Shown here piece after piece: positions 1-11,635 of a DNA stretch of 64,000 nucleotides. Origin of the DNA: Mauremys mutica (lineage: Eukaryota; Chordata; Testudines; Geoemydidae). A program made the translations under genes and the position numbers. Below the pieces are notes generated by a model. That model searched no databases. It saw only the letters and a program-made list of their open reading frames with translations, and had not been told where the DNA came from. The DNA lies in the NCBI RefSeq assembly GCF_020497125.1, contig NC_059072.1, forward strand, positions 69,323,697 to 69,387,696, written 5' to 3'. Each line of letters opens with the position of its first letter. The stretch's first letter is position 1.

Positions 1-1769
1 GGCCTGTGACATACCGGAGGTCAGACTAGATCAGGGGTTCTCAGAAAAAATTTTTGGTGGCCTAGACTTGATTCTCTTTTTTTATGATTATCGGTAAATG
101 ATTCTTCAAAAAAAGCCAAGCTACTAAATACACTAGATAATGGCATGTGTTTAGATGTGCCATGACAGCACAGGTTGGGTTTTGTTCCTTTTGCTGAAGC
201 AGATTTCTGTAGAGAAGAAAAATATCTAATTTTATGCAAAAGTCAGTGAGTTTTAAAAACATTTAATTAACATTTTTAGGATTTTTGACTTTTGGTCAGT
301 CAGCTTCTGCTAATACATTACTGCATCTGACCTTATATTCTTGCACAGTAGTGCACTTTTAATTAAGACCGTATCACACTTTCTGCAGAGATCCTTTTCA
401 GCTCCATTCATTTGAATCAAACTATATTGTTTTTAATAGAACTAACTTGAAGGTCAACAATTTTTCTTAAGTGTAAAATTTAAAATTCTTGATAATGGAA
501 TGTTGATTTACAGATCAGGGAGGGGCAGCAAGAAAGCAATTTGCAAATATGTCATTTCCATTATGAAATGTGTCAGCGATATCTACTGCATAATGTAACT
601 CTTCCTTTCTTTACATTTACTATGGTATCCCTGCAAACCTGCCAAAATCTATTAGCACTCTCTGTGCCAGAGAGACTGAGGGCCAGCCTTTGCAAGCACT
701 CAGGTGTCAAGCATCACACCTGCCTTTGTGAGAAGTTAAACAATTATCACAGTTTAAAGAGCACATCCCTGAAGATAACACCCTGTTAGTTTTGCTGACC
801 TGTTGGCATTCTATTCTGCAGTCTTTATCATCTAGTAAAACGTCTGAGCTTTCTAGAGAGGCATAGGTTTTATTTTTTTAAATTCTAATATGTAATTTTT
901 TAATAATTAACCCTGCAACTGTGAATCTACAGTGAATGGTTATTTTGGGTCACAGAGAGAGGCCAAGTAATGACATTTCAAAGGTTTGGTTTGTGGGTTT
1001 TTTTTTTTTTTTTAATTTTCACGTTGTTATTCTAGGAAGTATTTACAGCGACTTCAAGTCCCCTCCAAAGCTGCTCCATTAATTTAGATTGCATGCAAGC
1101 CAATACCATGGGGACCAAAGGGTGCAGTTTCCTAAAGACATAAAAGACCCAAGGTTGTCCAACAGTCTCAAATACAGCTCTTGATTACAGCTAACAGAAT
1201 AAAAACGTGAAGAATCATTGCATACTTTGTAAATGAAAAACACTTCCTATTGGGATCTGTTATCTTGTATACAGCACCAACAATCTTGAGACTTCCTTCA
1301 TTCAAAGAGTCCCCCAGGAAAGAATAAAAAAGATTGCTGAGAAAAGAATTGATAGGCAAAGAATGCTAGTGTTTCAGAAAGAAAGTGAAGTGCCATAAAA
1401 TCACATAAACTATTAAAGGTGAATAATCATTGCAATGCTTCCAGTAGGCTAAGCTTGAATTCAGAGCAGTGGTCTGGCTGAATAATTCATTTTTAGTATT
1501 TTGGGGAGGAATGGAAAGAGGCTGGGGATACAATTCGGGATGGCATTTGAAAGGTGGCAAAATGTTTCTGTTGCAATGAAATGTACCCTGGTGATTCTCC
1601 CTTTTGAAATTCATTTGACAGTGTCTGACTCAGGGGACCAGCATTACCCTCCACATTCTCAGAAAGGAGCACAGTTTTGACATGCACCATTTTAGGTCCA
1701 CAAATAACTGCTTATATGTTTTCACTTAATGACCTGTGGGCTCAATATTCAGAATTAGAAATATAGGCC
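1..1769. other. No gene recognised; A+T-rich DNA
   Basis: Short open frames on both strands have no recognisable domain, biased composition or plausible exon borders. A run of 16 T lies at 998-1013. I see no promoter or repeat family I can name here. Confidence 0.5.
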
Positions 1770-1975
1770 AATGATTTGAAACATCAGGACCTAATTCTAG
1801 GCATCATAGCTATGTGCCTAACTATGAATTTAAGGTGCCTAATTTTAGGCACACAAGTTTGAAAATTTTGGGATTCAAATATTTACATCCATAAGTTAGG
1901 GGTGAAATCCTGCTCCATTGAAGTCAATGGGAGTTTTGTGACTGACTTCACTGGGATCATGATTTCACCCCAGGT
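1770..1975. repeat. Interspersed repeat with 'GCCTAA' motifs and a ~73-bp foldback
   Basis: Repeated 'ggcacc/gcctaa' words occur at 1795-1850, as in the repeats at 23.5, 24.9, 35.4, 38.1 and 48.2 kb. The foldback at 1899-1971 has arms GGGTGAAATC / GATTTCACCC around a core GAAGTCAATGGGAG. Foldbacks of the same size class occur at 13294, 15530 and 30321. Confidence 0.5.
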
Positions 1976-2700
1976 ATTTAGATTGATATTCCAGTTACCA
2001 CGTGGAGTCCATCTAAAGTTTACAAAAAAAATGTGGCTAGTCAGGAGCTGAAATTTCTAGTCCCTGATGTTCAGATGGGTTCTATCCTAGGAAGGATGAG
2101 TTTGACTCTTCTATTGAATAGCAAATAGGCAACTTCTGATACATTTTTTCCCTCAAAATCAGGGGACTCATATCACCCTCCCTTCCCTCTTCAACCTCCC
2201 CTGTCTCCTGGGATTGGGAACATTCTGAACTGTCATTAGTATCTCTTTTGCCTTCACTCTGTACAGATGTATCTCAGCTCCTCTCACTCATCTCAGGGGC
2301 CACATAGATTTGAGTCTCTTCCTATTTGCCTTTACTGCAGATCATGCCTTTAACAGCTCAATCTCCTCTTCAACTGATATAGAGTTTTGAACTATCACTA
2401 CCAGGGAAGATAACTGAGTCCCAACTCTTTCCCAACAGAGCAAATAAGACCGAAAACACTGAAATTATTGAAAAGGGGAGTCTACTGAATAGCATTGCTA
2501 ACTTTGCCAGTGCCCTGATCTCCTGATCTTTTTTCTTTGTTCAACATTTTCCTTCAGCATATGGTTTTGTATTTGATGTTTGAATTTGACTGTTTGATTA
2601 TATATTAGAAAAAGGCATTTGGCTAAATACAACTGAAAAGGAAATGTACAACATATTATCAAACAGACCACTGACTAGTCTGCTGACCAGTATTGTCGTT

Positions 2701-3090
2701 ACTTGTATTCTCCCATCTGTCTGTATCCATCTATTGTGTCTTGTCTTATATTATGATTATAATCCCTTTGGGGCAGGGAGCATCTATTTGTTCTGTGTCT
2801 GTACAGTGCCTAGCACAGTGTTTCTCAAACTGGGGTCACCGCTTGTGTAGGGAAAGCCCCAGGCAGCCCGCGCCACTTTCAGCAGCTCCCATTGGCCTGG
2901 AGCAGCAAACCACGGCCAGTGGGAGCCGCGATCGGCCGGACCTGCAGACGCGGCAGGTAAACAAACTGGCTCAGGGGCTTTCCCTACTCAAGAGGCCACC
3001 CCAGTTTGAGAAACATTGGCCTAGCACAACGGGGTGCTGGCCCATGACTAGGGCTTATAGGTACTACAGTAATATAAACAATACATGTAT
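2701..3090 (+). repeat. MIR-type SINE remnant (3' part), interrupted by a hAT MITE
   Basis: The 3' region has the words CTTTGGGGCAGGGAGCATC, GTGCCTAGCAC and a tail of the type 'aatataaacaataca'. The same consensus recurs at 22.8, 27.5, 36.5 and 43.4 kb. In the more complete copies it follows a tRNA-type SINE head with 'aagttacttcacctctctgcc'. The hAT element at 2816-3018 splits it, and removing that element restores a continuous repeat. Confidence 0.6.
2816..3018. mobile_element. Non-autonomous hAT transposon (MITE), 203 bp
   Basis: Terminal inverted repeats are CAGTGTTTCTCAAACTGGGG and its near-perfect complement (19 of 20). They extend inward to a second matching block, GGGAAAGCCCC / GGGGCTTTCCC. 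The flanking 8-bp target-site duplication GCCTAGCA (2808-2815 and 3019-3026) is exact, which is diagnostic for the hAT superfamily. No coding capacity. Confidence 0.92.
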
Positions 3091-3371
3091 TTTATTTTAA
3101 TGCCTAATGCATTGAAAATAGGTGTAACTCACTGTGCTCTCTAGAGTCACTGATTTTTCTTTTAATTCCTCTCCCCACCTCAGCCTGTTTTTTAACTTCT
3201 TACAAAATTGCTGCCACAGCAGAGTGAGGCTACCTGGAGCACGAAATCTTACCGCTGTTACTGGATCAGCATTCGCACTAGAGCTGGATGGAAAACTGAT
3301 ATACCTCCAGCAAGGAATTTCAAATGAAAATCTGCATTTTTCCCCTTTCAAATTGACATTGACATAAAATG

Positions 3372-3565
3372 TTGTTTGCAGTGTGGTTGTAGCCATGTTG
3401 GTCCCAGAATATTAGAGAGACAAGGTGGGTGAGGTAATATCTTTCATTGGAACAACTTCTGTTGGTGAAAGAGAGAGCCTTCAAGCCTCACAGAACTCAA
3501 AAGCTTGTCTCTCTCACCAGAAATTGGTCCAATAAAGATATTATCTCACTCACCTTGTCTTGCTA
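3372..3565. mobile_element. Inverted-tail Penelope-like insertion, 194 bp
   Basis: Two copies of one Penelope-type 3' tail lie head to head. The left half (3378-3475) is on the minus strand and the right half (3490-3565) on the plus. Both contain forms of 'ggtccaataaaagatatta' and 'cacccaccttgtct'. The whole is bounded by an exact 14-bp direct repeat, ATTGACATAAAATG (3358-3371 and 3566-3579), so it inserted as one unit. No coding capacity. Confidence 0.8.
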
Positions 3566-3579
3566 ATTGACATAAAATG

Positions 3580-6227
3580 CCATTTAGTTTTGGAAACTGA
3601 ACAAAAAAAAATTCCATTTTGGCACTTCCCATGGGAAAATTGAAATGTTTCATCAAAGTTCACATTTTTCAGTGAAAAAAGTTTGGTTTTAACATAACTG
3701 TATTTTTCAGAGGGAAGACTTTCTCATGAAATGTTATGATGAGTTCTAATTTGTACCTTTTCCTTGTGGTCATCCCATTTACACAAGGCTTCCACAACTT
3801 GCCTTCTAACACACACTGTGCCTAGATAGTGTGAGTCCAAAGCTTCAGGTATGAGGTCTCTTATGAGGCCTATCTTACCTTAAATCTTAGATTCCACTCA
3901 CTACTTGTAATCTCTGTCACTGTGACAGTGGTAAGAGCCAGCTTTGTTGTTTTTACTTCAAGTGCAGATACACACGTGTGCACACCTCCCCAGAAATCCT
4001 TTGTAGCTTTGAACATGATTATGTCTTAAAGCAGAAGGGTGACAATGCAAGGGAGCAATCATTCTTCATTATAATTTACACTAGGATCTGGGAGAATTGT
4101 CTGTGTGCATTCTCAGGTCCAGTGTAAAGGTGCCCCTATTGAGAATTATATCAGGATTTCTGGCTCTCTCACAATATCTACATTTCCAATACCTAAATAA
4201 GCAAAATAAAACTCTGTTCTTTAGTGTATGTGCAGAAGTCCAAGAATATACTTATATTACTTATGGAATAAACTGTATTATGGGTGATGTGGCATAAATA
4301 TAGAATTAATAAATGTATAAAAGTTCTTTTCATGATGTGAAAGAAAAAAAACCAGCAACTGAAAATTAGAATTATATCCATTATGAGACATTTAAACAAG
4401 CCATTGCCTTTGATGTGGAAGATGACTTTTTAATAAAATCAGGATCATTGAGATAGATGGGGGAAGTCATATTTTGGTTTTTCAAAATCTCATTGGTCAA
4501 GTTTAGGCTTTGTAAAACCCTGACTAGGTGTGATTCGGATCCAAGTGCCATTTAATACAAACCATCAAAATTCAGGGAAGAAGGGTTGGGGTTAAAAGGG
4601 ATAATGGCATGTCTCTATTGACAGTGCAAGTTTAAGTGGCTTCCTTTTGAATTGTATACCATCTTGGACAGAGAGGCTCAAACCTTCAGCTGTGTGGGGA
4701 GAAGGTGAAGTCACTTGCATAATCCTAAGGTAAAATGGTTGATAAAGGAAATGTGTACTTCATGGAAATATCTTAAGCACACACTTTGGAGAAATAAGCA
4801 AGGCTGATACAAAGGCTCAACAGAAACAGAATTGAGTATTAGTTCCATATGGGTGCTGTCTGAGAGGAGTTTTTCATAGCAAAGTCTTTATTGCAGGTTG
4901 TGAGTATGCTGGCTGTGCTGATTTTGCTGTTTAATATGAATCTTTGTTTAAAACTATGCTCTGTAGCAGTTTTACACATTGTAAGTAAATCGGTAAATTG
5001 TGTCTGTATGTCCACTCATTTCTCTAATAAAAAGGAAATAACCTACTCCTTGTTTCCAAAGCTACTTGGAAATCCTGACAGTATAATTTATTTTGGCTGA
5101 CCTTTGTAATGCTCGTTTGGTGTGTTGATGAGCAGTACTTGGTAAAATGTATATACAAGAGGATTGCACCTGCATCAGCAATTTGTGACCATTTTATGAG
5201 AAATATGATAGCTGGGAGACTAGGTTCTTATTTACGTTCTCTCATGAAGTGGGCAATAAACCAGCAGTTAAATGGAATCTAACATATTGTCCATTTTTCT
5301 GTCCATTATCTTTTATGGGCTTCAGAAAGGCACAGAAATGAGTGATTTACCTGATTAACTTGTCAAACAACTGAAGCAATGGCTATACATGGTTATATAG
5401 AATGTGTTGATAAAGGTAGGATTCCAAGACATCTCCTGTGTGGAAGCAATATCATTATTTTAGAAAAGACTGATTAAGAAGTGTTTCTCAGATTCTGCTT
5501 ATCCAGAGGTAATACAGCTATTAAACAAAATGATATGAAATAAAATAACTCAACACAGATTCATCCCTTGGGCAACCATTGATTGCTGTAGTGTTGCACT
5601 AGAAATAAATTTGACCCTATGTCTGTATTTAAATCTCAAGGATCATTTAATGGTGTTACAAGAGACTGGCTCAAAGAAATTACAGGCATTGCTTAAGTAA
5701 GATCATGAATTCATAAGACATCATCATATGCTCAGGCGTTCAGATACTGTGGTGATGGGCGAGGTATGACGACCTGCATAGAATGCACACTTTAAACCAA
5801 GAAAGGGGGAAAGTATGTTGGCAGTGTGATGCAGAGGTGGATAATGGATTGTGGTGTAGCAATGGTAAGCAAGGCCTGTTCAAATGCAAATTAAATCAAC
5901 AAAACTTTGAAAGAGAAATGGTAGCAGGGAAGATTCTACTGTTTTGGCCTTGCACGTATTCAGCACATTGTTCAAAATGCATCAGACAAGTTCAGAGTGT
6001 CTGGCCATTGATGAATAATGAGGGTAGATAGGAGTAGGCAAAAACAATTCTGGAGGGGTTATTGAAGGTAGCATGGCTCTGGCTGTGGGAACGACAAGAA
6101 AGGGGGTAGAAAGAACTAGTAAGAAAATAAATAAAGATCTCCTTTCATATCTGCACTCCATTCACCTACAGAGATACTACACAAGCCTTGTGATCACCCT
6201 ATCCCTGTGTGTGTTATTAATGAGAAG
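3580..6227. other. No gene or named repeat recognised
   Basis: About 2.6 kb of A+T-rich sequence. Short alternating purine-pyrimidine words (acacacgtgtgcacacc near 3970) are present. Open frames are shorter than 85 codons and show no domain. Confidence 0.45.
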
Positions 6228-6231
6228 GTAG

Positions 6232-7124
6232 TGTAGGAGCAGGATTTTATAATGTCCCATGAGAATTAATGTATGATTTGATTTCATCCTGTCAGCCAAC
6301 CTTTTTGAATAGCAGAAAGGAATGACAGACCAGAACAATCCTTATGACTGATTGTGGTCACCCTTTTGTTTTAGGATAAGTTATAATGTCTACTATGGTT
6401 TCCTATATGTATTAGAAATTAGGCACTCTAGTTAAATATACATTTCTTTGTTTTAAGGTTTTAGTAAGTAAGAGACAGGATCTCGTATTGTATCTATGTT
6501 AAGGAGATTAGAGGAATGTTGAGGGCCTAAAGCCCCAATGTGAATTGTTTTAGTTATAAGATTTAGCAAGGCTTGATTAACAATGTACTCTTCTGAATAT
6601 ACAATACTGCTGTCTGTATACCTTTTAAGGTTTCTGTAAGAGATTGTTTGTGTGAATGAGGAATGCATGCATCAGGAAAAGATAAGGTGTGAAAGCCATC
6701 ACAAATGTCCAGATGGTCAAGAAAGAGTGAGAGGCTTTGAAAGACCAGGAGACAATCAGAAAAAATCCATTGTATCCAATGTTAAACATGTTAGCAGCAT
6801 TGACGACCTCAGAGGTGAGGCAGGCGAGACAACAAATAGAAGATATCAATGGGAAACCTGACAATAACCATCAAATGATAACACCACTTAAGGACTAATG
6901 ATTACAGGATGACATTGCAAAATATATAGACTCAAATGGGAATTTACAACTATACAGCTGGGGTTTTTTGCCATGGAACTCTGGGTTCAGTCCTGCGAAG
7001 CCTCAGAGCATCAGATCGCAACAAACAAGAGCCCAGCTCCACACTCCTGCTGAATCCAACTGGCCATTAGATTGACTCGAGCTACAACAGACTGGTAACT
7101 ATCAACATCAACTGGCAGGATTCT

Positions 7125-7164
<40 letters not shown>

Positions 7165-7257
7165 CTGAAAAGCATATGCTTCCTGTTGTATTCTCAATAA
7201 ATGCTGTGTATTTGCCTTTTCCTGAAAAGATCCTGTGTGCTTTGTAAGAGCATAACA
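6232..7257 (+). mobile_element. Probable solo LTR, 1026 bp
   Basis: It starts TGTAGGAGCA and ends GCATAACA, giving the TG...CA ends expected of an LTR. A poly(A) signal AATAAA lies at 7196-7201, and a (GT)n run at 7131-7163 sits just upstream of it. A 4-bp duplication GTAG (6228-6231 and 7258-7261) flanks it. The 3' end is well supported by the AATAAA-to-end spacing; the 5' end rests mainly on the 4-bp match and could be wrong. No internal retroviral coding follows. Confidence 0.5.
7131..7163. repeat. (GT)n microsatellite
   Basis: About 16 uninterrupted GT units inside the 3' part of the probable LTR. It creates artificial Thr-His repeat open frames on the minus strand. Confidence 0.97.
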
Positions 7258-7319
7258 GTAGGGCTGACCTAGGAGAATAGGGCTCAAAAAGCCAGAGCCT
7301 AAGCGACCAAGGGGAGCTA

Positions 7320-8177
7320 GTGAACAGTGGACAGCAAACAAGGAAGTTTTTTGGAGGGAGAGATAATATAATTGGTATGATTAGGAAGGGCCCCATTGCT
7401 GTCTCCTCTACCTGCACCTGTATCCAGACAGAGAACCTGACCACAGATGCCTCTACCCAGCTCCTGGTGTGGATTTGCAAAAACTGTGGCCTGCATTTCC
7501 CTTTCATAGAAAGTCAGACTTGAGGGACCATCCAGCATGAAAGGTGTCTGCTGGTGGAGTCTCTCAGGAAGCAGGTGGAAGAGCTACAGGAGGAGGTGGT
7601 TAGGCTGAGGAGCATCTGTTCACATGAGAAATTCATTGTGAATATTCATATGGAGTTGCCCAAGGCTGAGGAAGCTATCCAGCTAGAGATAACTGCTGTC
7701 ATGACACAGGGGGAGGAGGATATGGGTCTGTCACAGGTAGGATACTGGTTGTTGGTTACTTCTGGCAGCAGGCAGTACTCCACCCCTATTCCCAACCCAT
7801 ATCACCACATGGTAAAGAACTGTTATGCTGCTCTAGCACCGAGTGATGAGGAATCACCCCCAAAGGTGGAGGAGGAGAAGCTCTGTACCTCCAAAGCTGG
7901 GAGGATCACAGCCACCACTCCTAAATGGAAACATAGGGTAGTGGTGCTTGGTGATTCTTTTCTGAGGGGGAAGGAGGCACCCATCTGTTGGCCTGACATG
8001 GCAATCCAGGAGGTATGCTGCCTGCCAGGGGCCCATATCCGAGACTTTACAGAGGGATTGTCAAGAATCATGCGACCCTCTGACTACTACCCCATGCCAC
8101 TCATCCATGTGGGCACTAATGATACTGCGAGGTGTAACCTGAACAGAGCAGAAGTGACTACCGGGTTCTGGGAGTAA
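7320..8177 (+). pseudogene. CR1 ORF1 remnant: zinc-knuckle-like, coiled coil and esterase domain
   Basis: CR1/L2-type ORF1 proteins bind the element RNA and many carry a GDSL/SGNH-type esterase. One frame runs 7320-8177 with a single in-frame TGA at 7521-7523. Visible in order: a Cys-x2-Cys segment (CKNCGL, near 7470), a coiled-coil-like stretch (LRKQVEELQEEVVRLR, from 7560), then the esterase with the nucleophile motif VVVLGDSFLRG (near 7940), the PGAHIRDF block and the HVGTND block (near 8108). Frame is lost after 8177 in the esterase C-terminal part. The order and motifs match the CR1 ORF1 family; function is lost. Confidence 0.85.
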
Positions 8178-8599
8178 CAGTAAAAGAGTTGGGGGTGCAG
8201 GTGGTGTTCTCTTCGATCCTTCTGGTCAAGGGTAGGGGCCCAGGTAGAGACAGCTGTATTCTGGTGTTGAATGCCTGGCTGCAAGGATGGTGTTGACAGG
8301 AAGGCTTCAGCTTCCTTGCTTCAGCTTCAGCTTCCAGAATGCTGTTCCAGGAAGAAGGGCTGCTAAGCAGAGATGGGATCCACCTATCAAGGAGGGGAAG
8401 AGCATCTTTGGACTGGCTGGACAGACTGGCTAACTTAGAAAGGAGGCCTCTAAACTAGTTTTGATGGGGGCAGCAGACAAAAGCCCAGAGGTAGGTCAAA
8501 CACATGGAGACCTGGGAAAAGGGTTGGAATCTGGGGGAAGCATGGGCCATTATAGAGGGATAAGGAAAAGACAAGAGAGAACAGAGAGGGGAAATCAAA

Positions 8600-9490
8600 T
8601 CAGTATTTTATATGTCTGTATACTAATGTGAGAAGTATGAGGAATAAGAAGGAAAAACTTGAAATGCTAGTTAATAAACACAACTATGACATAGCTGGCA
8701 TCACAGTGACTTGATGGGATAATACACATGATTGGACTATTGTCATGAAAGGGTACAGCTTACTCAGGAAGGAAGAAAAAGCGGGGGAAATGGAGGAGGT
8801 GTTGCCTTATATATTAAAAATGTATACATTTGGACTGAGGTTGAGATGGAAATAGGAGACAGACTTGTTGAAAATCTCTGGATAAGGATAAAAGGGGAAA
8901 AAAAACCCAAGGGTGATGTTATGGTGGGAGTCTACTACAGGTCACCTAACTTGGAAGAAGAGGTGAATGAGGCTTTTGTTAAACAACTAACAAAATCATC
9001 CAAAGCACAGGACTTGGTGGTGATGGGGCACTTGAACTACCCAGACATCTGTTAAGAAAATAACACAGCAGGGTACAGCTTATCTAACAAGTTCTTGGAC
9101 TGTATTGGAAACAATTTGTTTATTTCAGAAGGTGGAGAAAACTACTAGAGGAGTGGCTGTTCTAGATTTGATTTTGACAAGTAGGGAGGAACTGGTTGAG
9201 ATTTTGAAAGTGGAAAGGAGCTTGGGTGAAAAAGAACATGAAATGGTAGAGTTCGTGATTCTAAGGAATAGTAAGAGGGAAAACAGCAGAATAAAGACAG
9301 TGGATTTCAAGAAGACAGACTTTAGCAAACTCAAGGAGTTGGTAGGTAAGATCCCATGGGAAGGAAGTCTAAGGGGAAAAATAGTTCAAGAACTCTGGCA
9401 GTTTTTCAAGGATACATTATTAAAGGCACCAGAGCAAACTATCCCACTACATAGGAAAGATAGGAAGTATGGCAAGACACCACTCTGACT
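8600..9490 (+). pseudogene. CR1 ORF2 N-terminal part: AP-type endonuclease remnant
   Basis: In CR1 ORF2 this domain nicks target DNA to prime reverse transcription. A frame near 8625-8710 reads NVRSMRNKKEKLEMLV... then ITVT*WD, so the usual ITETWWD motif carries a stop. The next open segment (8732-9055) contains GGGVALYIK, VGVYYRSPN and a degenerate [12 protein letters not shown] (normally GDFN). 9105-9488 contains [13 protein letters not shown], typical of the end of the endonuclease domain. Stops and substitutions make it inactive. Confidence 0.85.
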
Positions 9491-9665
9491 TAGCCAGTAG
9501 ACCTTCAATGATCTCAAACTAAAAAGAGTCCTACAAAAGTGGGCATTAGGTCAAATTATGAAGGCTGAATATAAAAAAAAACACAAGCAGGAGGGACAAA
9601 ATTAGAAAGGATAAGGCACAAAATAAGATTAAATCAGCTAGAGACATAAAGGATGAAAGAAAACA

Positions 9666-10562
9666 TTCTTCAATATCTTCATCAATGATTTAGATACTGG
9701 CATAGACACTTACAAAGTACACTTACAAAGTTTGCAAACGATACCAAGCTGGGAGGGTTGTAAATTCTTTGGAGGATCAGATTAAAATTCAAAATGATCT
9801 GGACAAACTGGAGAAATGGTCTGATGTAAACAGGATGAAATTCAATAAGGACAAATGCAAAGTACTCCCTTTAGGAAAGAACAGTCAATTGCACACATAA
9901 AAAATGGGAAATGACTGCCTAGGAAGGAGTATTGTGGGAAGGGATCTGGGGATTATAGTGGATCACCAGCTAAATATGAGTCAACAGTGTAACATTGTTT
10001 CAAAAAAAGTGAATATCATTCGGGGATATATCAGCAGGAGTGTTGTAAGCAAGAACCAAGAAGTAATTCTTCTGGTCTAGGCCTCAGCTGTGTTCAGTTC
10101 TGGGTGCCACATTTCTGGAAAGTGGACAAATTGGAAGAAGCCCATAGGGGGGCAACAAAAATGATTAAATGTCTAGAAAATATGACCTATGAGCAAAGAT
10201 TGAAAAATTGGGTTTGTTTAGTCTGGAGAAGAAAACACTGAGCGGGGACATAACAGTTTTCAAGTACATAAAAGGTTGTTACTAGGAGGAAGAAGGTAAA
10301 TTGTTCTTGTTAACCTCTGAGGATAGGACAAGAAGCAATGGGCTTATATTGCAGCAAGGGTGGTTTAGCTTGAACACTAGGAAAAACTTCTTAACTATCA
10401 GAGTAGTTAAGCACTGGAATAAGCTGCCTAGGGAGGTTGTGTAATATCTGCCACGGGAGGTGTTTAAGAGCAGGTGAGACAAACACCTGTCAGGGATGGT
10501 CTAGATAATACTTAGTCCTTCCTTGAGTTCAGGGGACTGGACTAGATGACTTTGATTTTATG
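9666..10562 (+). pseudogene. CR1 ORF2 C-terminal RT scrap and 3' UTR
   Basis: Reading resumes at FNIFINDLDTGI (near 9672). The catalytic FADD motif is altered to FAND in KFANDTKLG (near 9728), so one metal-binding aspartate is lost. Frameshifts and stops follow through the thumb region. A short tandem duplication (acttacaaagtacacttacaaag) lies at about 9709-9730. The last ~130 bp are the non-coding CR1 3' end. The sequence between 9490 and 9665 is a degenerate linker, after which most of the RT is deleted. Confidence 0.8.
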
Positions 10563-10678
10563 CAGCCAAAGTATAAGGGTGAGAAGTACATGGAAGTGAG
10601 AATAAATAAGACACAGAGATGCTGATATTTTTTCTTGAAGAGTTCTGCTGGCAATCCAAAAATATTTTACTGAAGAAC

Positions 10679-10939
10679 CAGGGCCGGCTCCAGGGTTTTT
10701 GCCACCCCTAGCGGCGGGGCGGGGCGGGAATAAAAGCTGCAATTGGGATCGGCAGCACTTTGGCAGCAGCTCCACTGTGCCACTTTCTTCTTCAGCAGCA
10801 CTTCGGCGGCAGGTCCTTCCCTCCAAGAGGGACTGAGGGACCTGCCACCAAATTTCGGCCAAAGAGCCGGACATGCTGCCCCCTTCCATGGGCTGCCCCA
10901 AGCACCTGCTTGTTGAGCTGGTGCCTGGAGACGGCCCTG
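10679..10939. mobile_element. Non-autonomous hAT MITE, 261 bp
   Basis: Ends CAGGGCCGGCTCCAGG and CCTGGAGACGGCCCTG are inverted repeats with one mismatch. The 8-bp flanks TGAAGAAC (10671-10678) and TAAAGAAC (10940-10947) match at 7 of 8 positions. The interior is GC-rich with no coding capacity. A relative is at 61359-61619. Confidence 0.9.
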
Positions 10940-11273
10940 TAAAGAACAATGTGCTTGAAAGAGCACAGACCAAGTGGAACATAGGAACCGTCGCCCTGGA
11001 TAAGACACATGGTAAAAATCTGTTCTTATCCTGACCTGTAACTTGAGTTTTGGAAGAAGGTGCAAGAAACTCCGTAACAAACAATTATGAAATAACCTGT
11101 CTATAAGGAAAGTTTCAGCCTAACCTCTGGCAGTTACTGGCTGACTTAAACCTTGAAGCACAAGGATTTATATCTCTTATAATTACTATGTAATGTAACT
11201 GTGAATATCCTTATTCACGCACGTTTCTAACAATGCTTTAAATCCTCCTAAGCTCCTGGCCTTAATGACATAT

Positions 11274-11635
11274 TTTGACAGTGAGTTGCTAAAGCTGGTG
11301 CAAAATGCTGCTGCCCACCTCCTCCACTGTTTAGTCTGCCGTCAGCGCAACAAGTCTGTGCTCCCAGTCACTGCACTGGCTCTGCTCCATTTCTGCAGCC
11401 ATTTTAAGGCCCTCGTCTGAACGTTCAAAGCAATTCATGGATCTGGTCCTAGTTATGTTAGAGACCAGATCTGCATCTGTGAACCACCAAGACAGTTTTA
11501 CTCCTTTGGGTCAATGGAGATCCCTGTGCCCAAAACATAGAATGCAAGGATGGGGGATGAAACATTCTCAGTTAGCGGGTTCTACCTGTTGAACAAATTT
11601 CCAGAGAAGTCAGATGAATGCAGAATCTGAATGCA
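11274..11635 (+). pseudogene. L2-like LINE reverse transcriptase C-terminal remnant
   Basis: The + strand reads LLKLVQNAAAHLLH, then ..VTALALLHFCSHFKALV*TFKAIHGSGPSYVRD, and later ETFSVSGFYLLNKFP. This is the order of conserved blocks seen at the end of L2-clade ORF2 (QLVQNAAARLL, LHWLPV..RI.FK.L, FKALHG.AP.YL). It holds a stop and changed residues, so it is a dead fragment. Assignment to L2 rather than a neighbouring clade is tentative. Confidence 0.6.

Larger units (their letters stand above)
7262..10562 (+). mobile_element. CR1-clade LINE, internally deleted
   Basis: A 5'-to-3' CR1 layout is visible. There is a 5' region from about 7262, a defective ORF1 (7320-8177), an ORF2 endonuclease region (about 8600-9490), and an abrupt jump near 9665 to the C-terminal end of the reverse transcriptase. 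Thumb-region remnants and a 3' UTR follow, ending near 10560 with the CR1 wording 'ggactggactagatgac'. Roughly the central third of ORF2 is missing. The element starts immediately after the end of the probable LTR. Confidence 0.9.

Noticed and set aside
2693..3100. 135-codon + frame
   Set aside because: It runs through a hAT MITE and SINE tail; the hAT duplications show it was created by insertion.
7082..7507. Minus frames with His-Thr repeats
   Set aside because: They arise from translating the (GT)n microsatellite and antisense CR1.
10542..11084. 180-codon minus frame
   Set aside because: It crosses both borders of a hAT MITE and has no recognisable domain.
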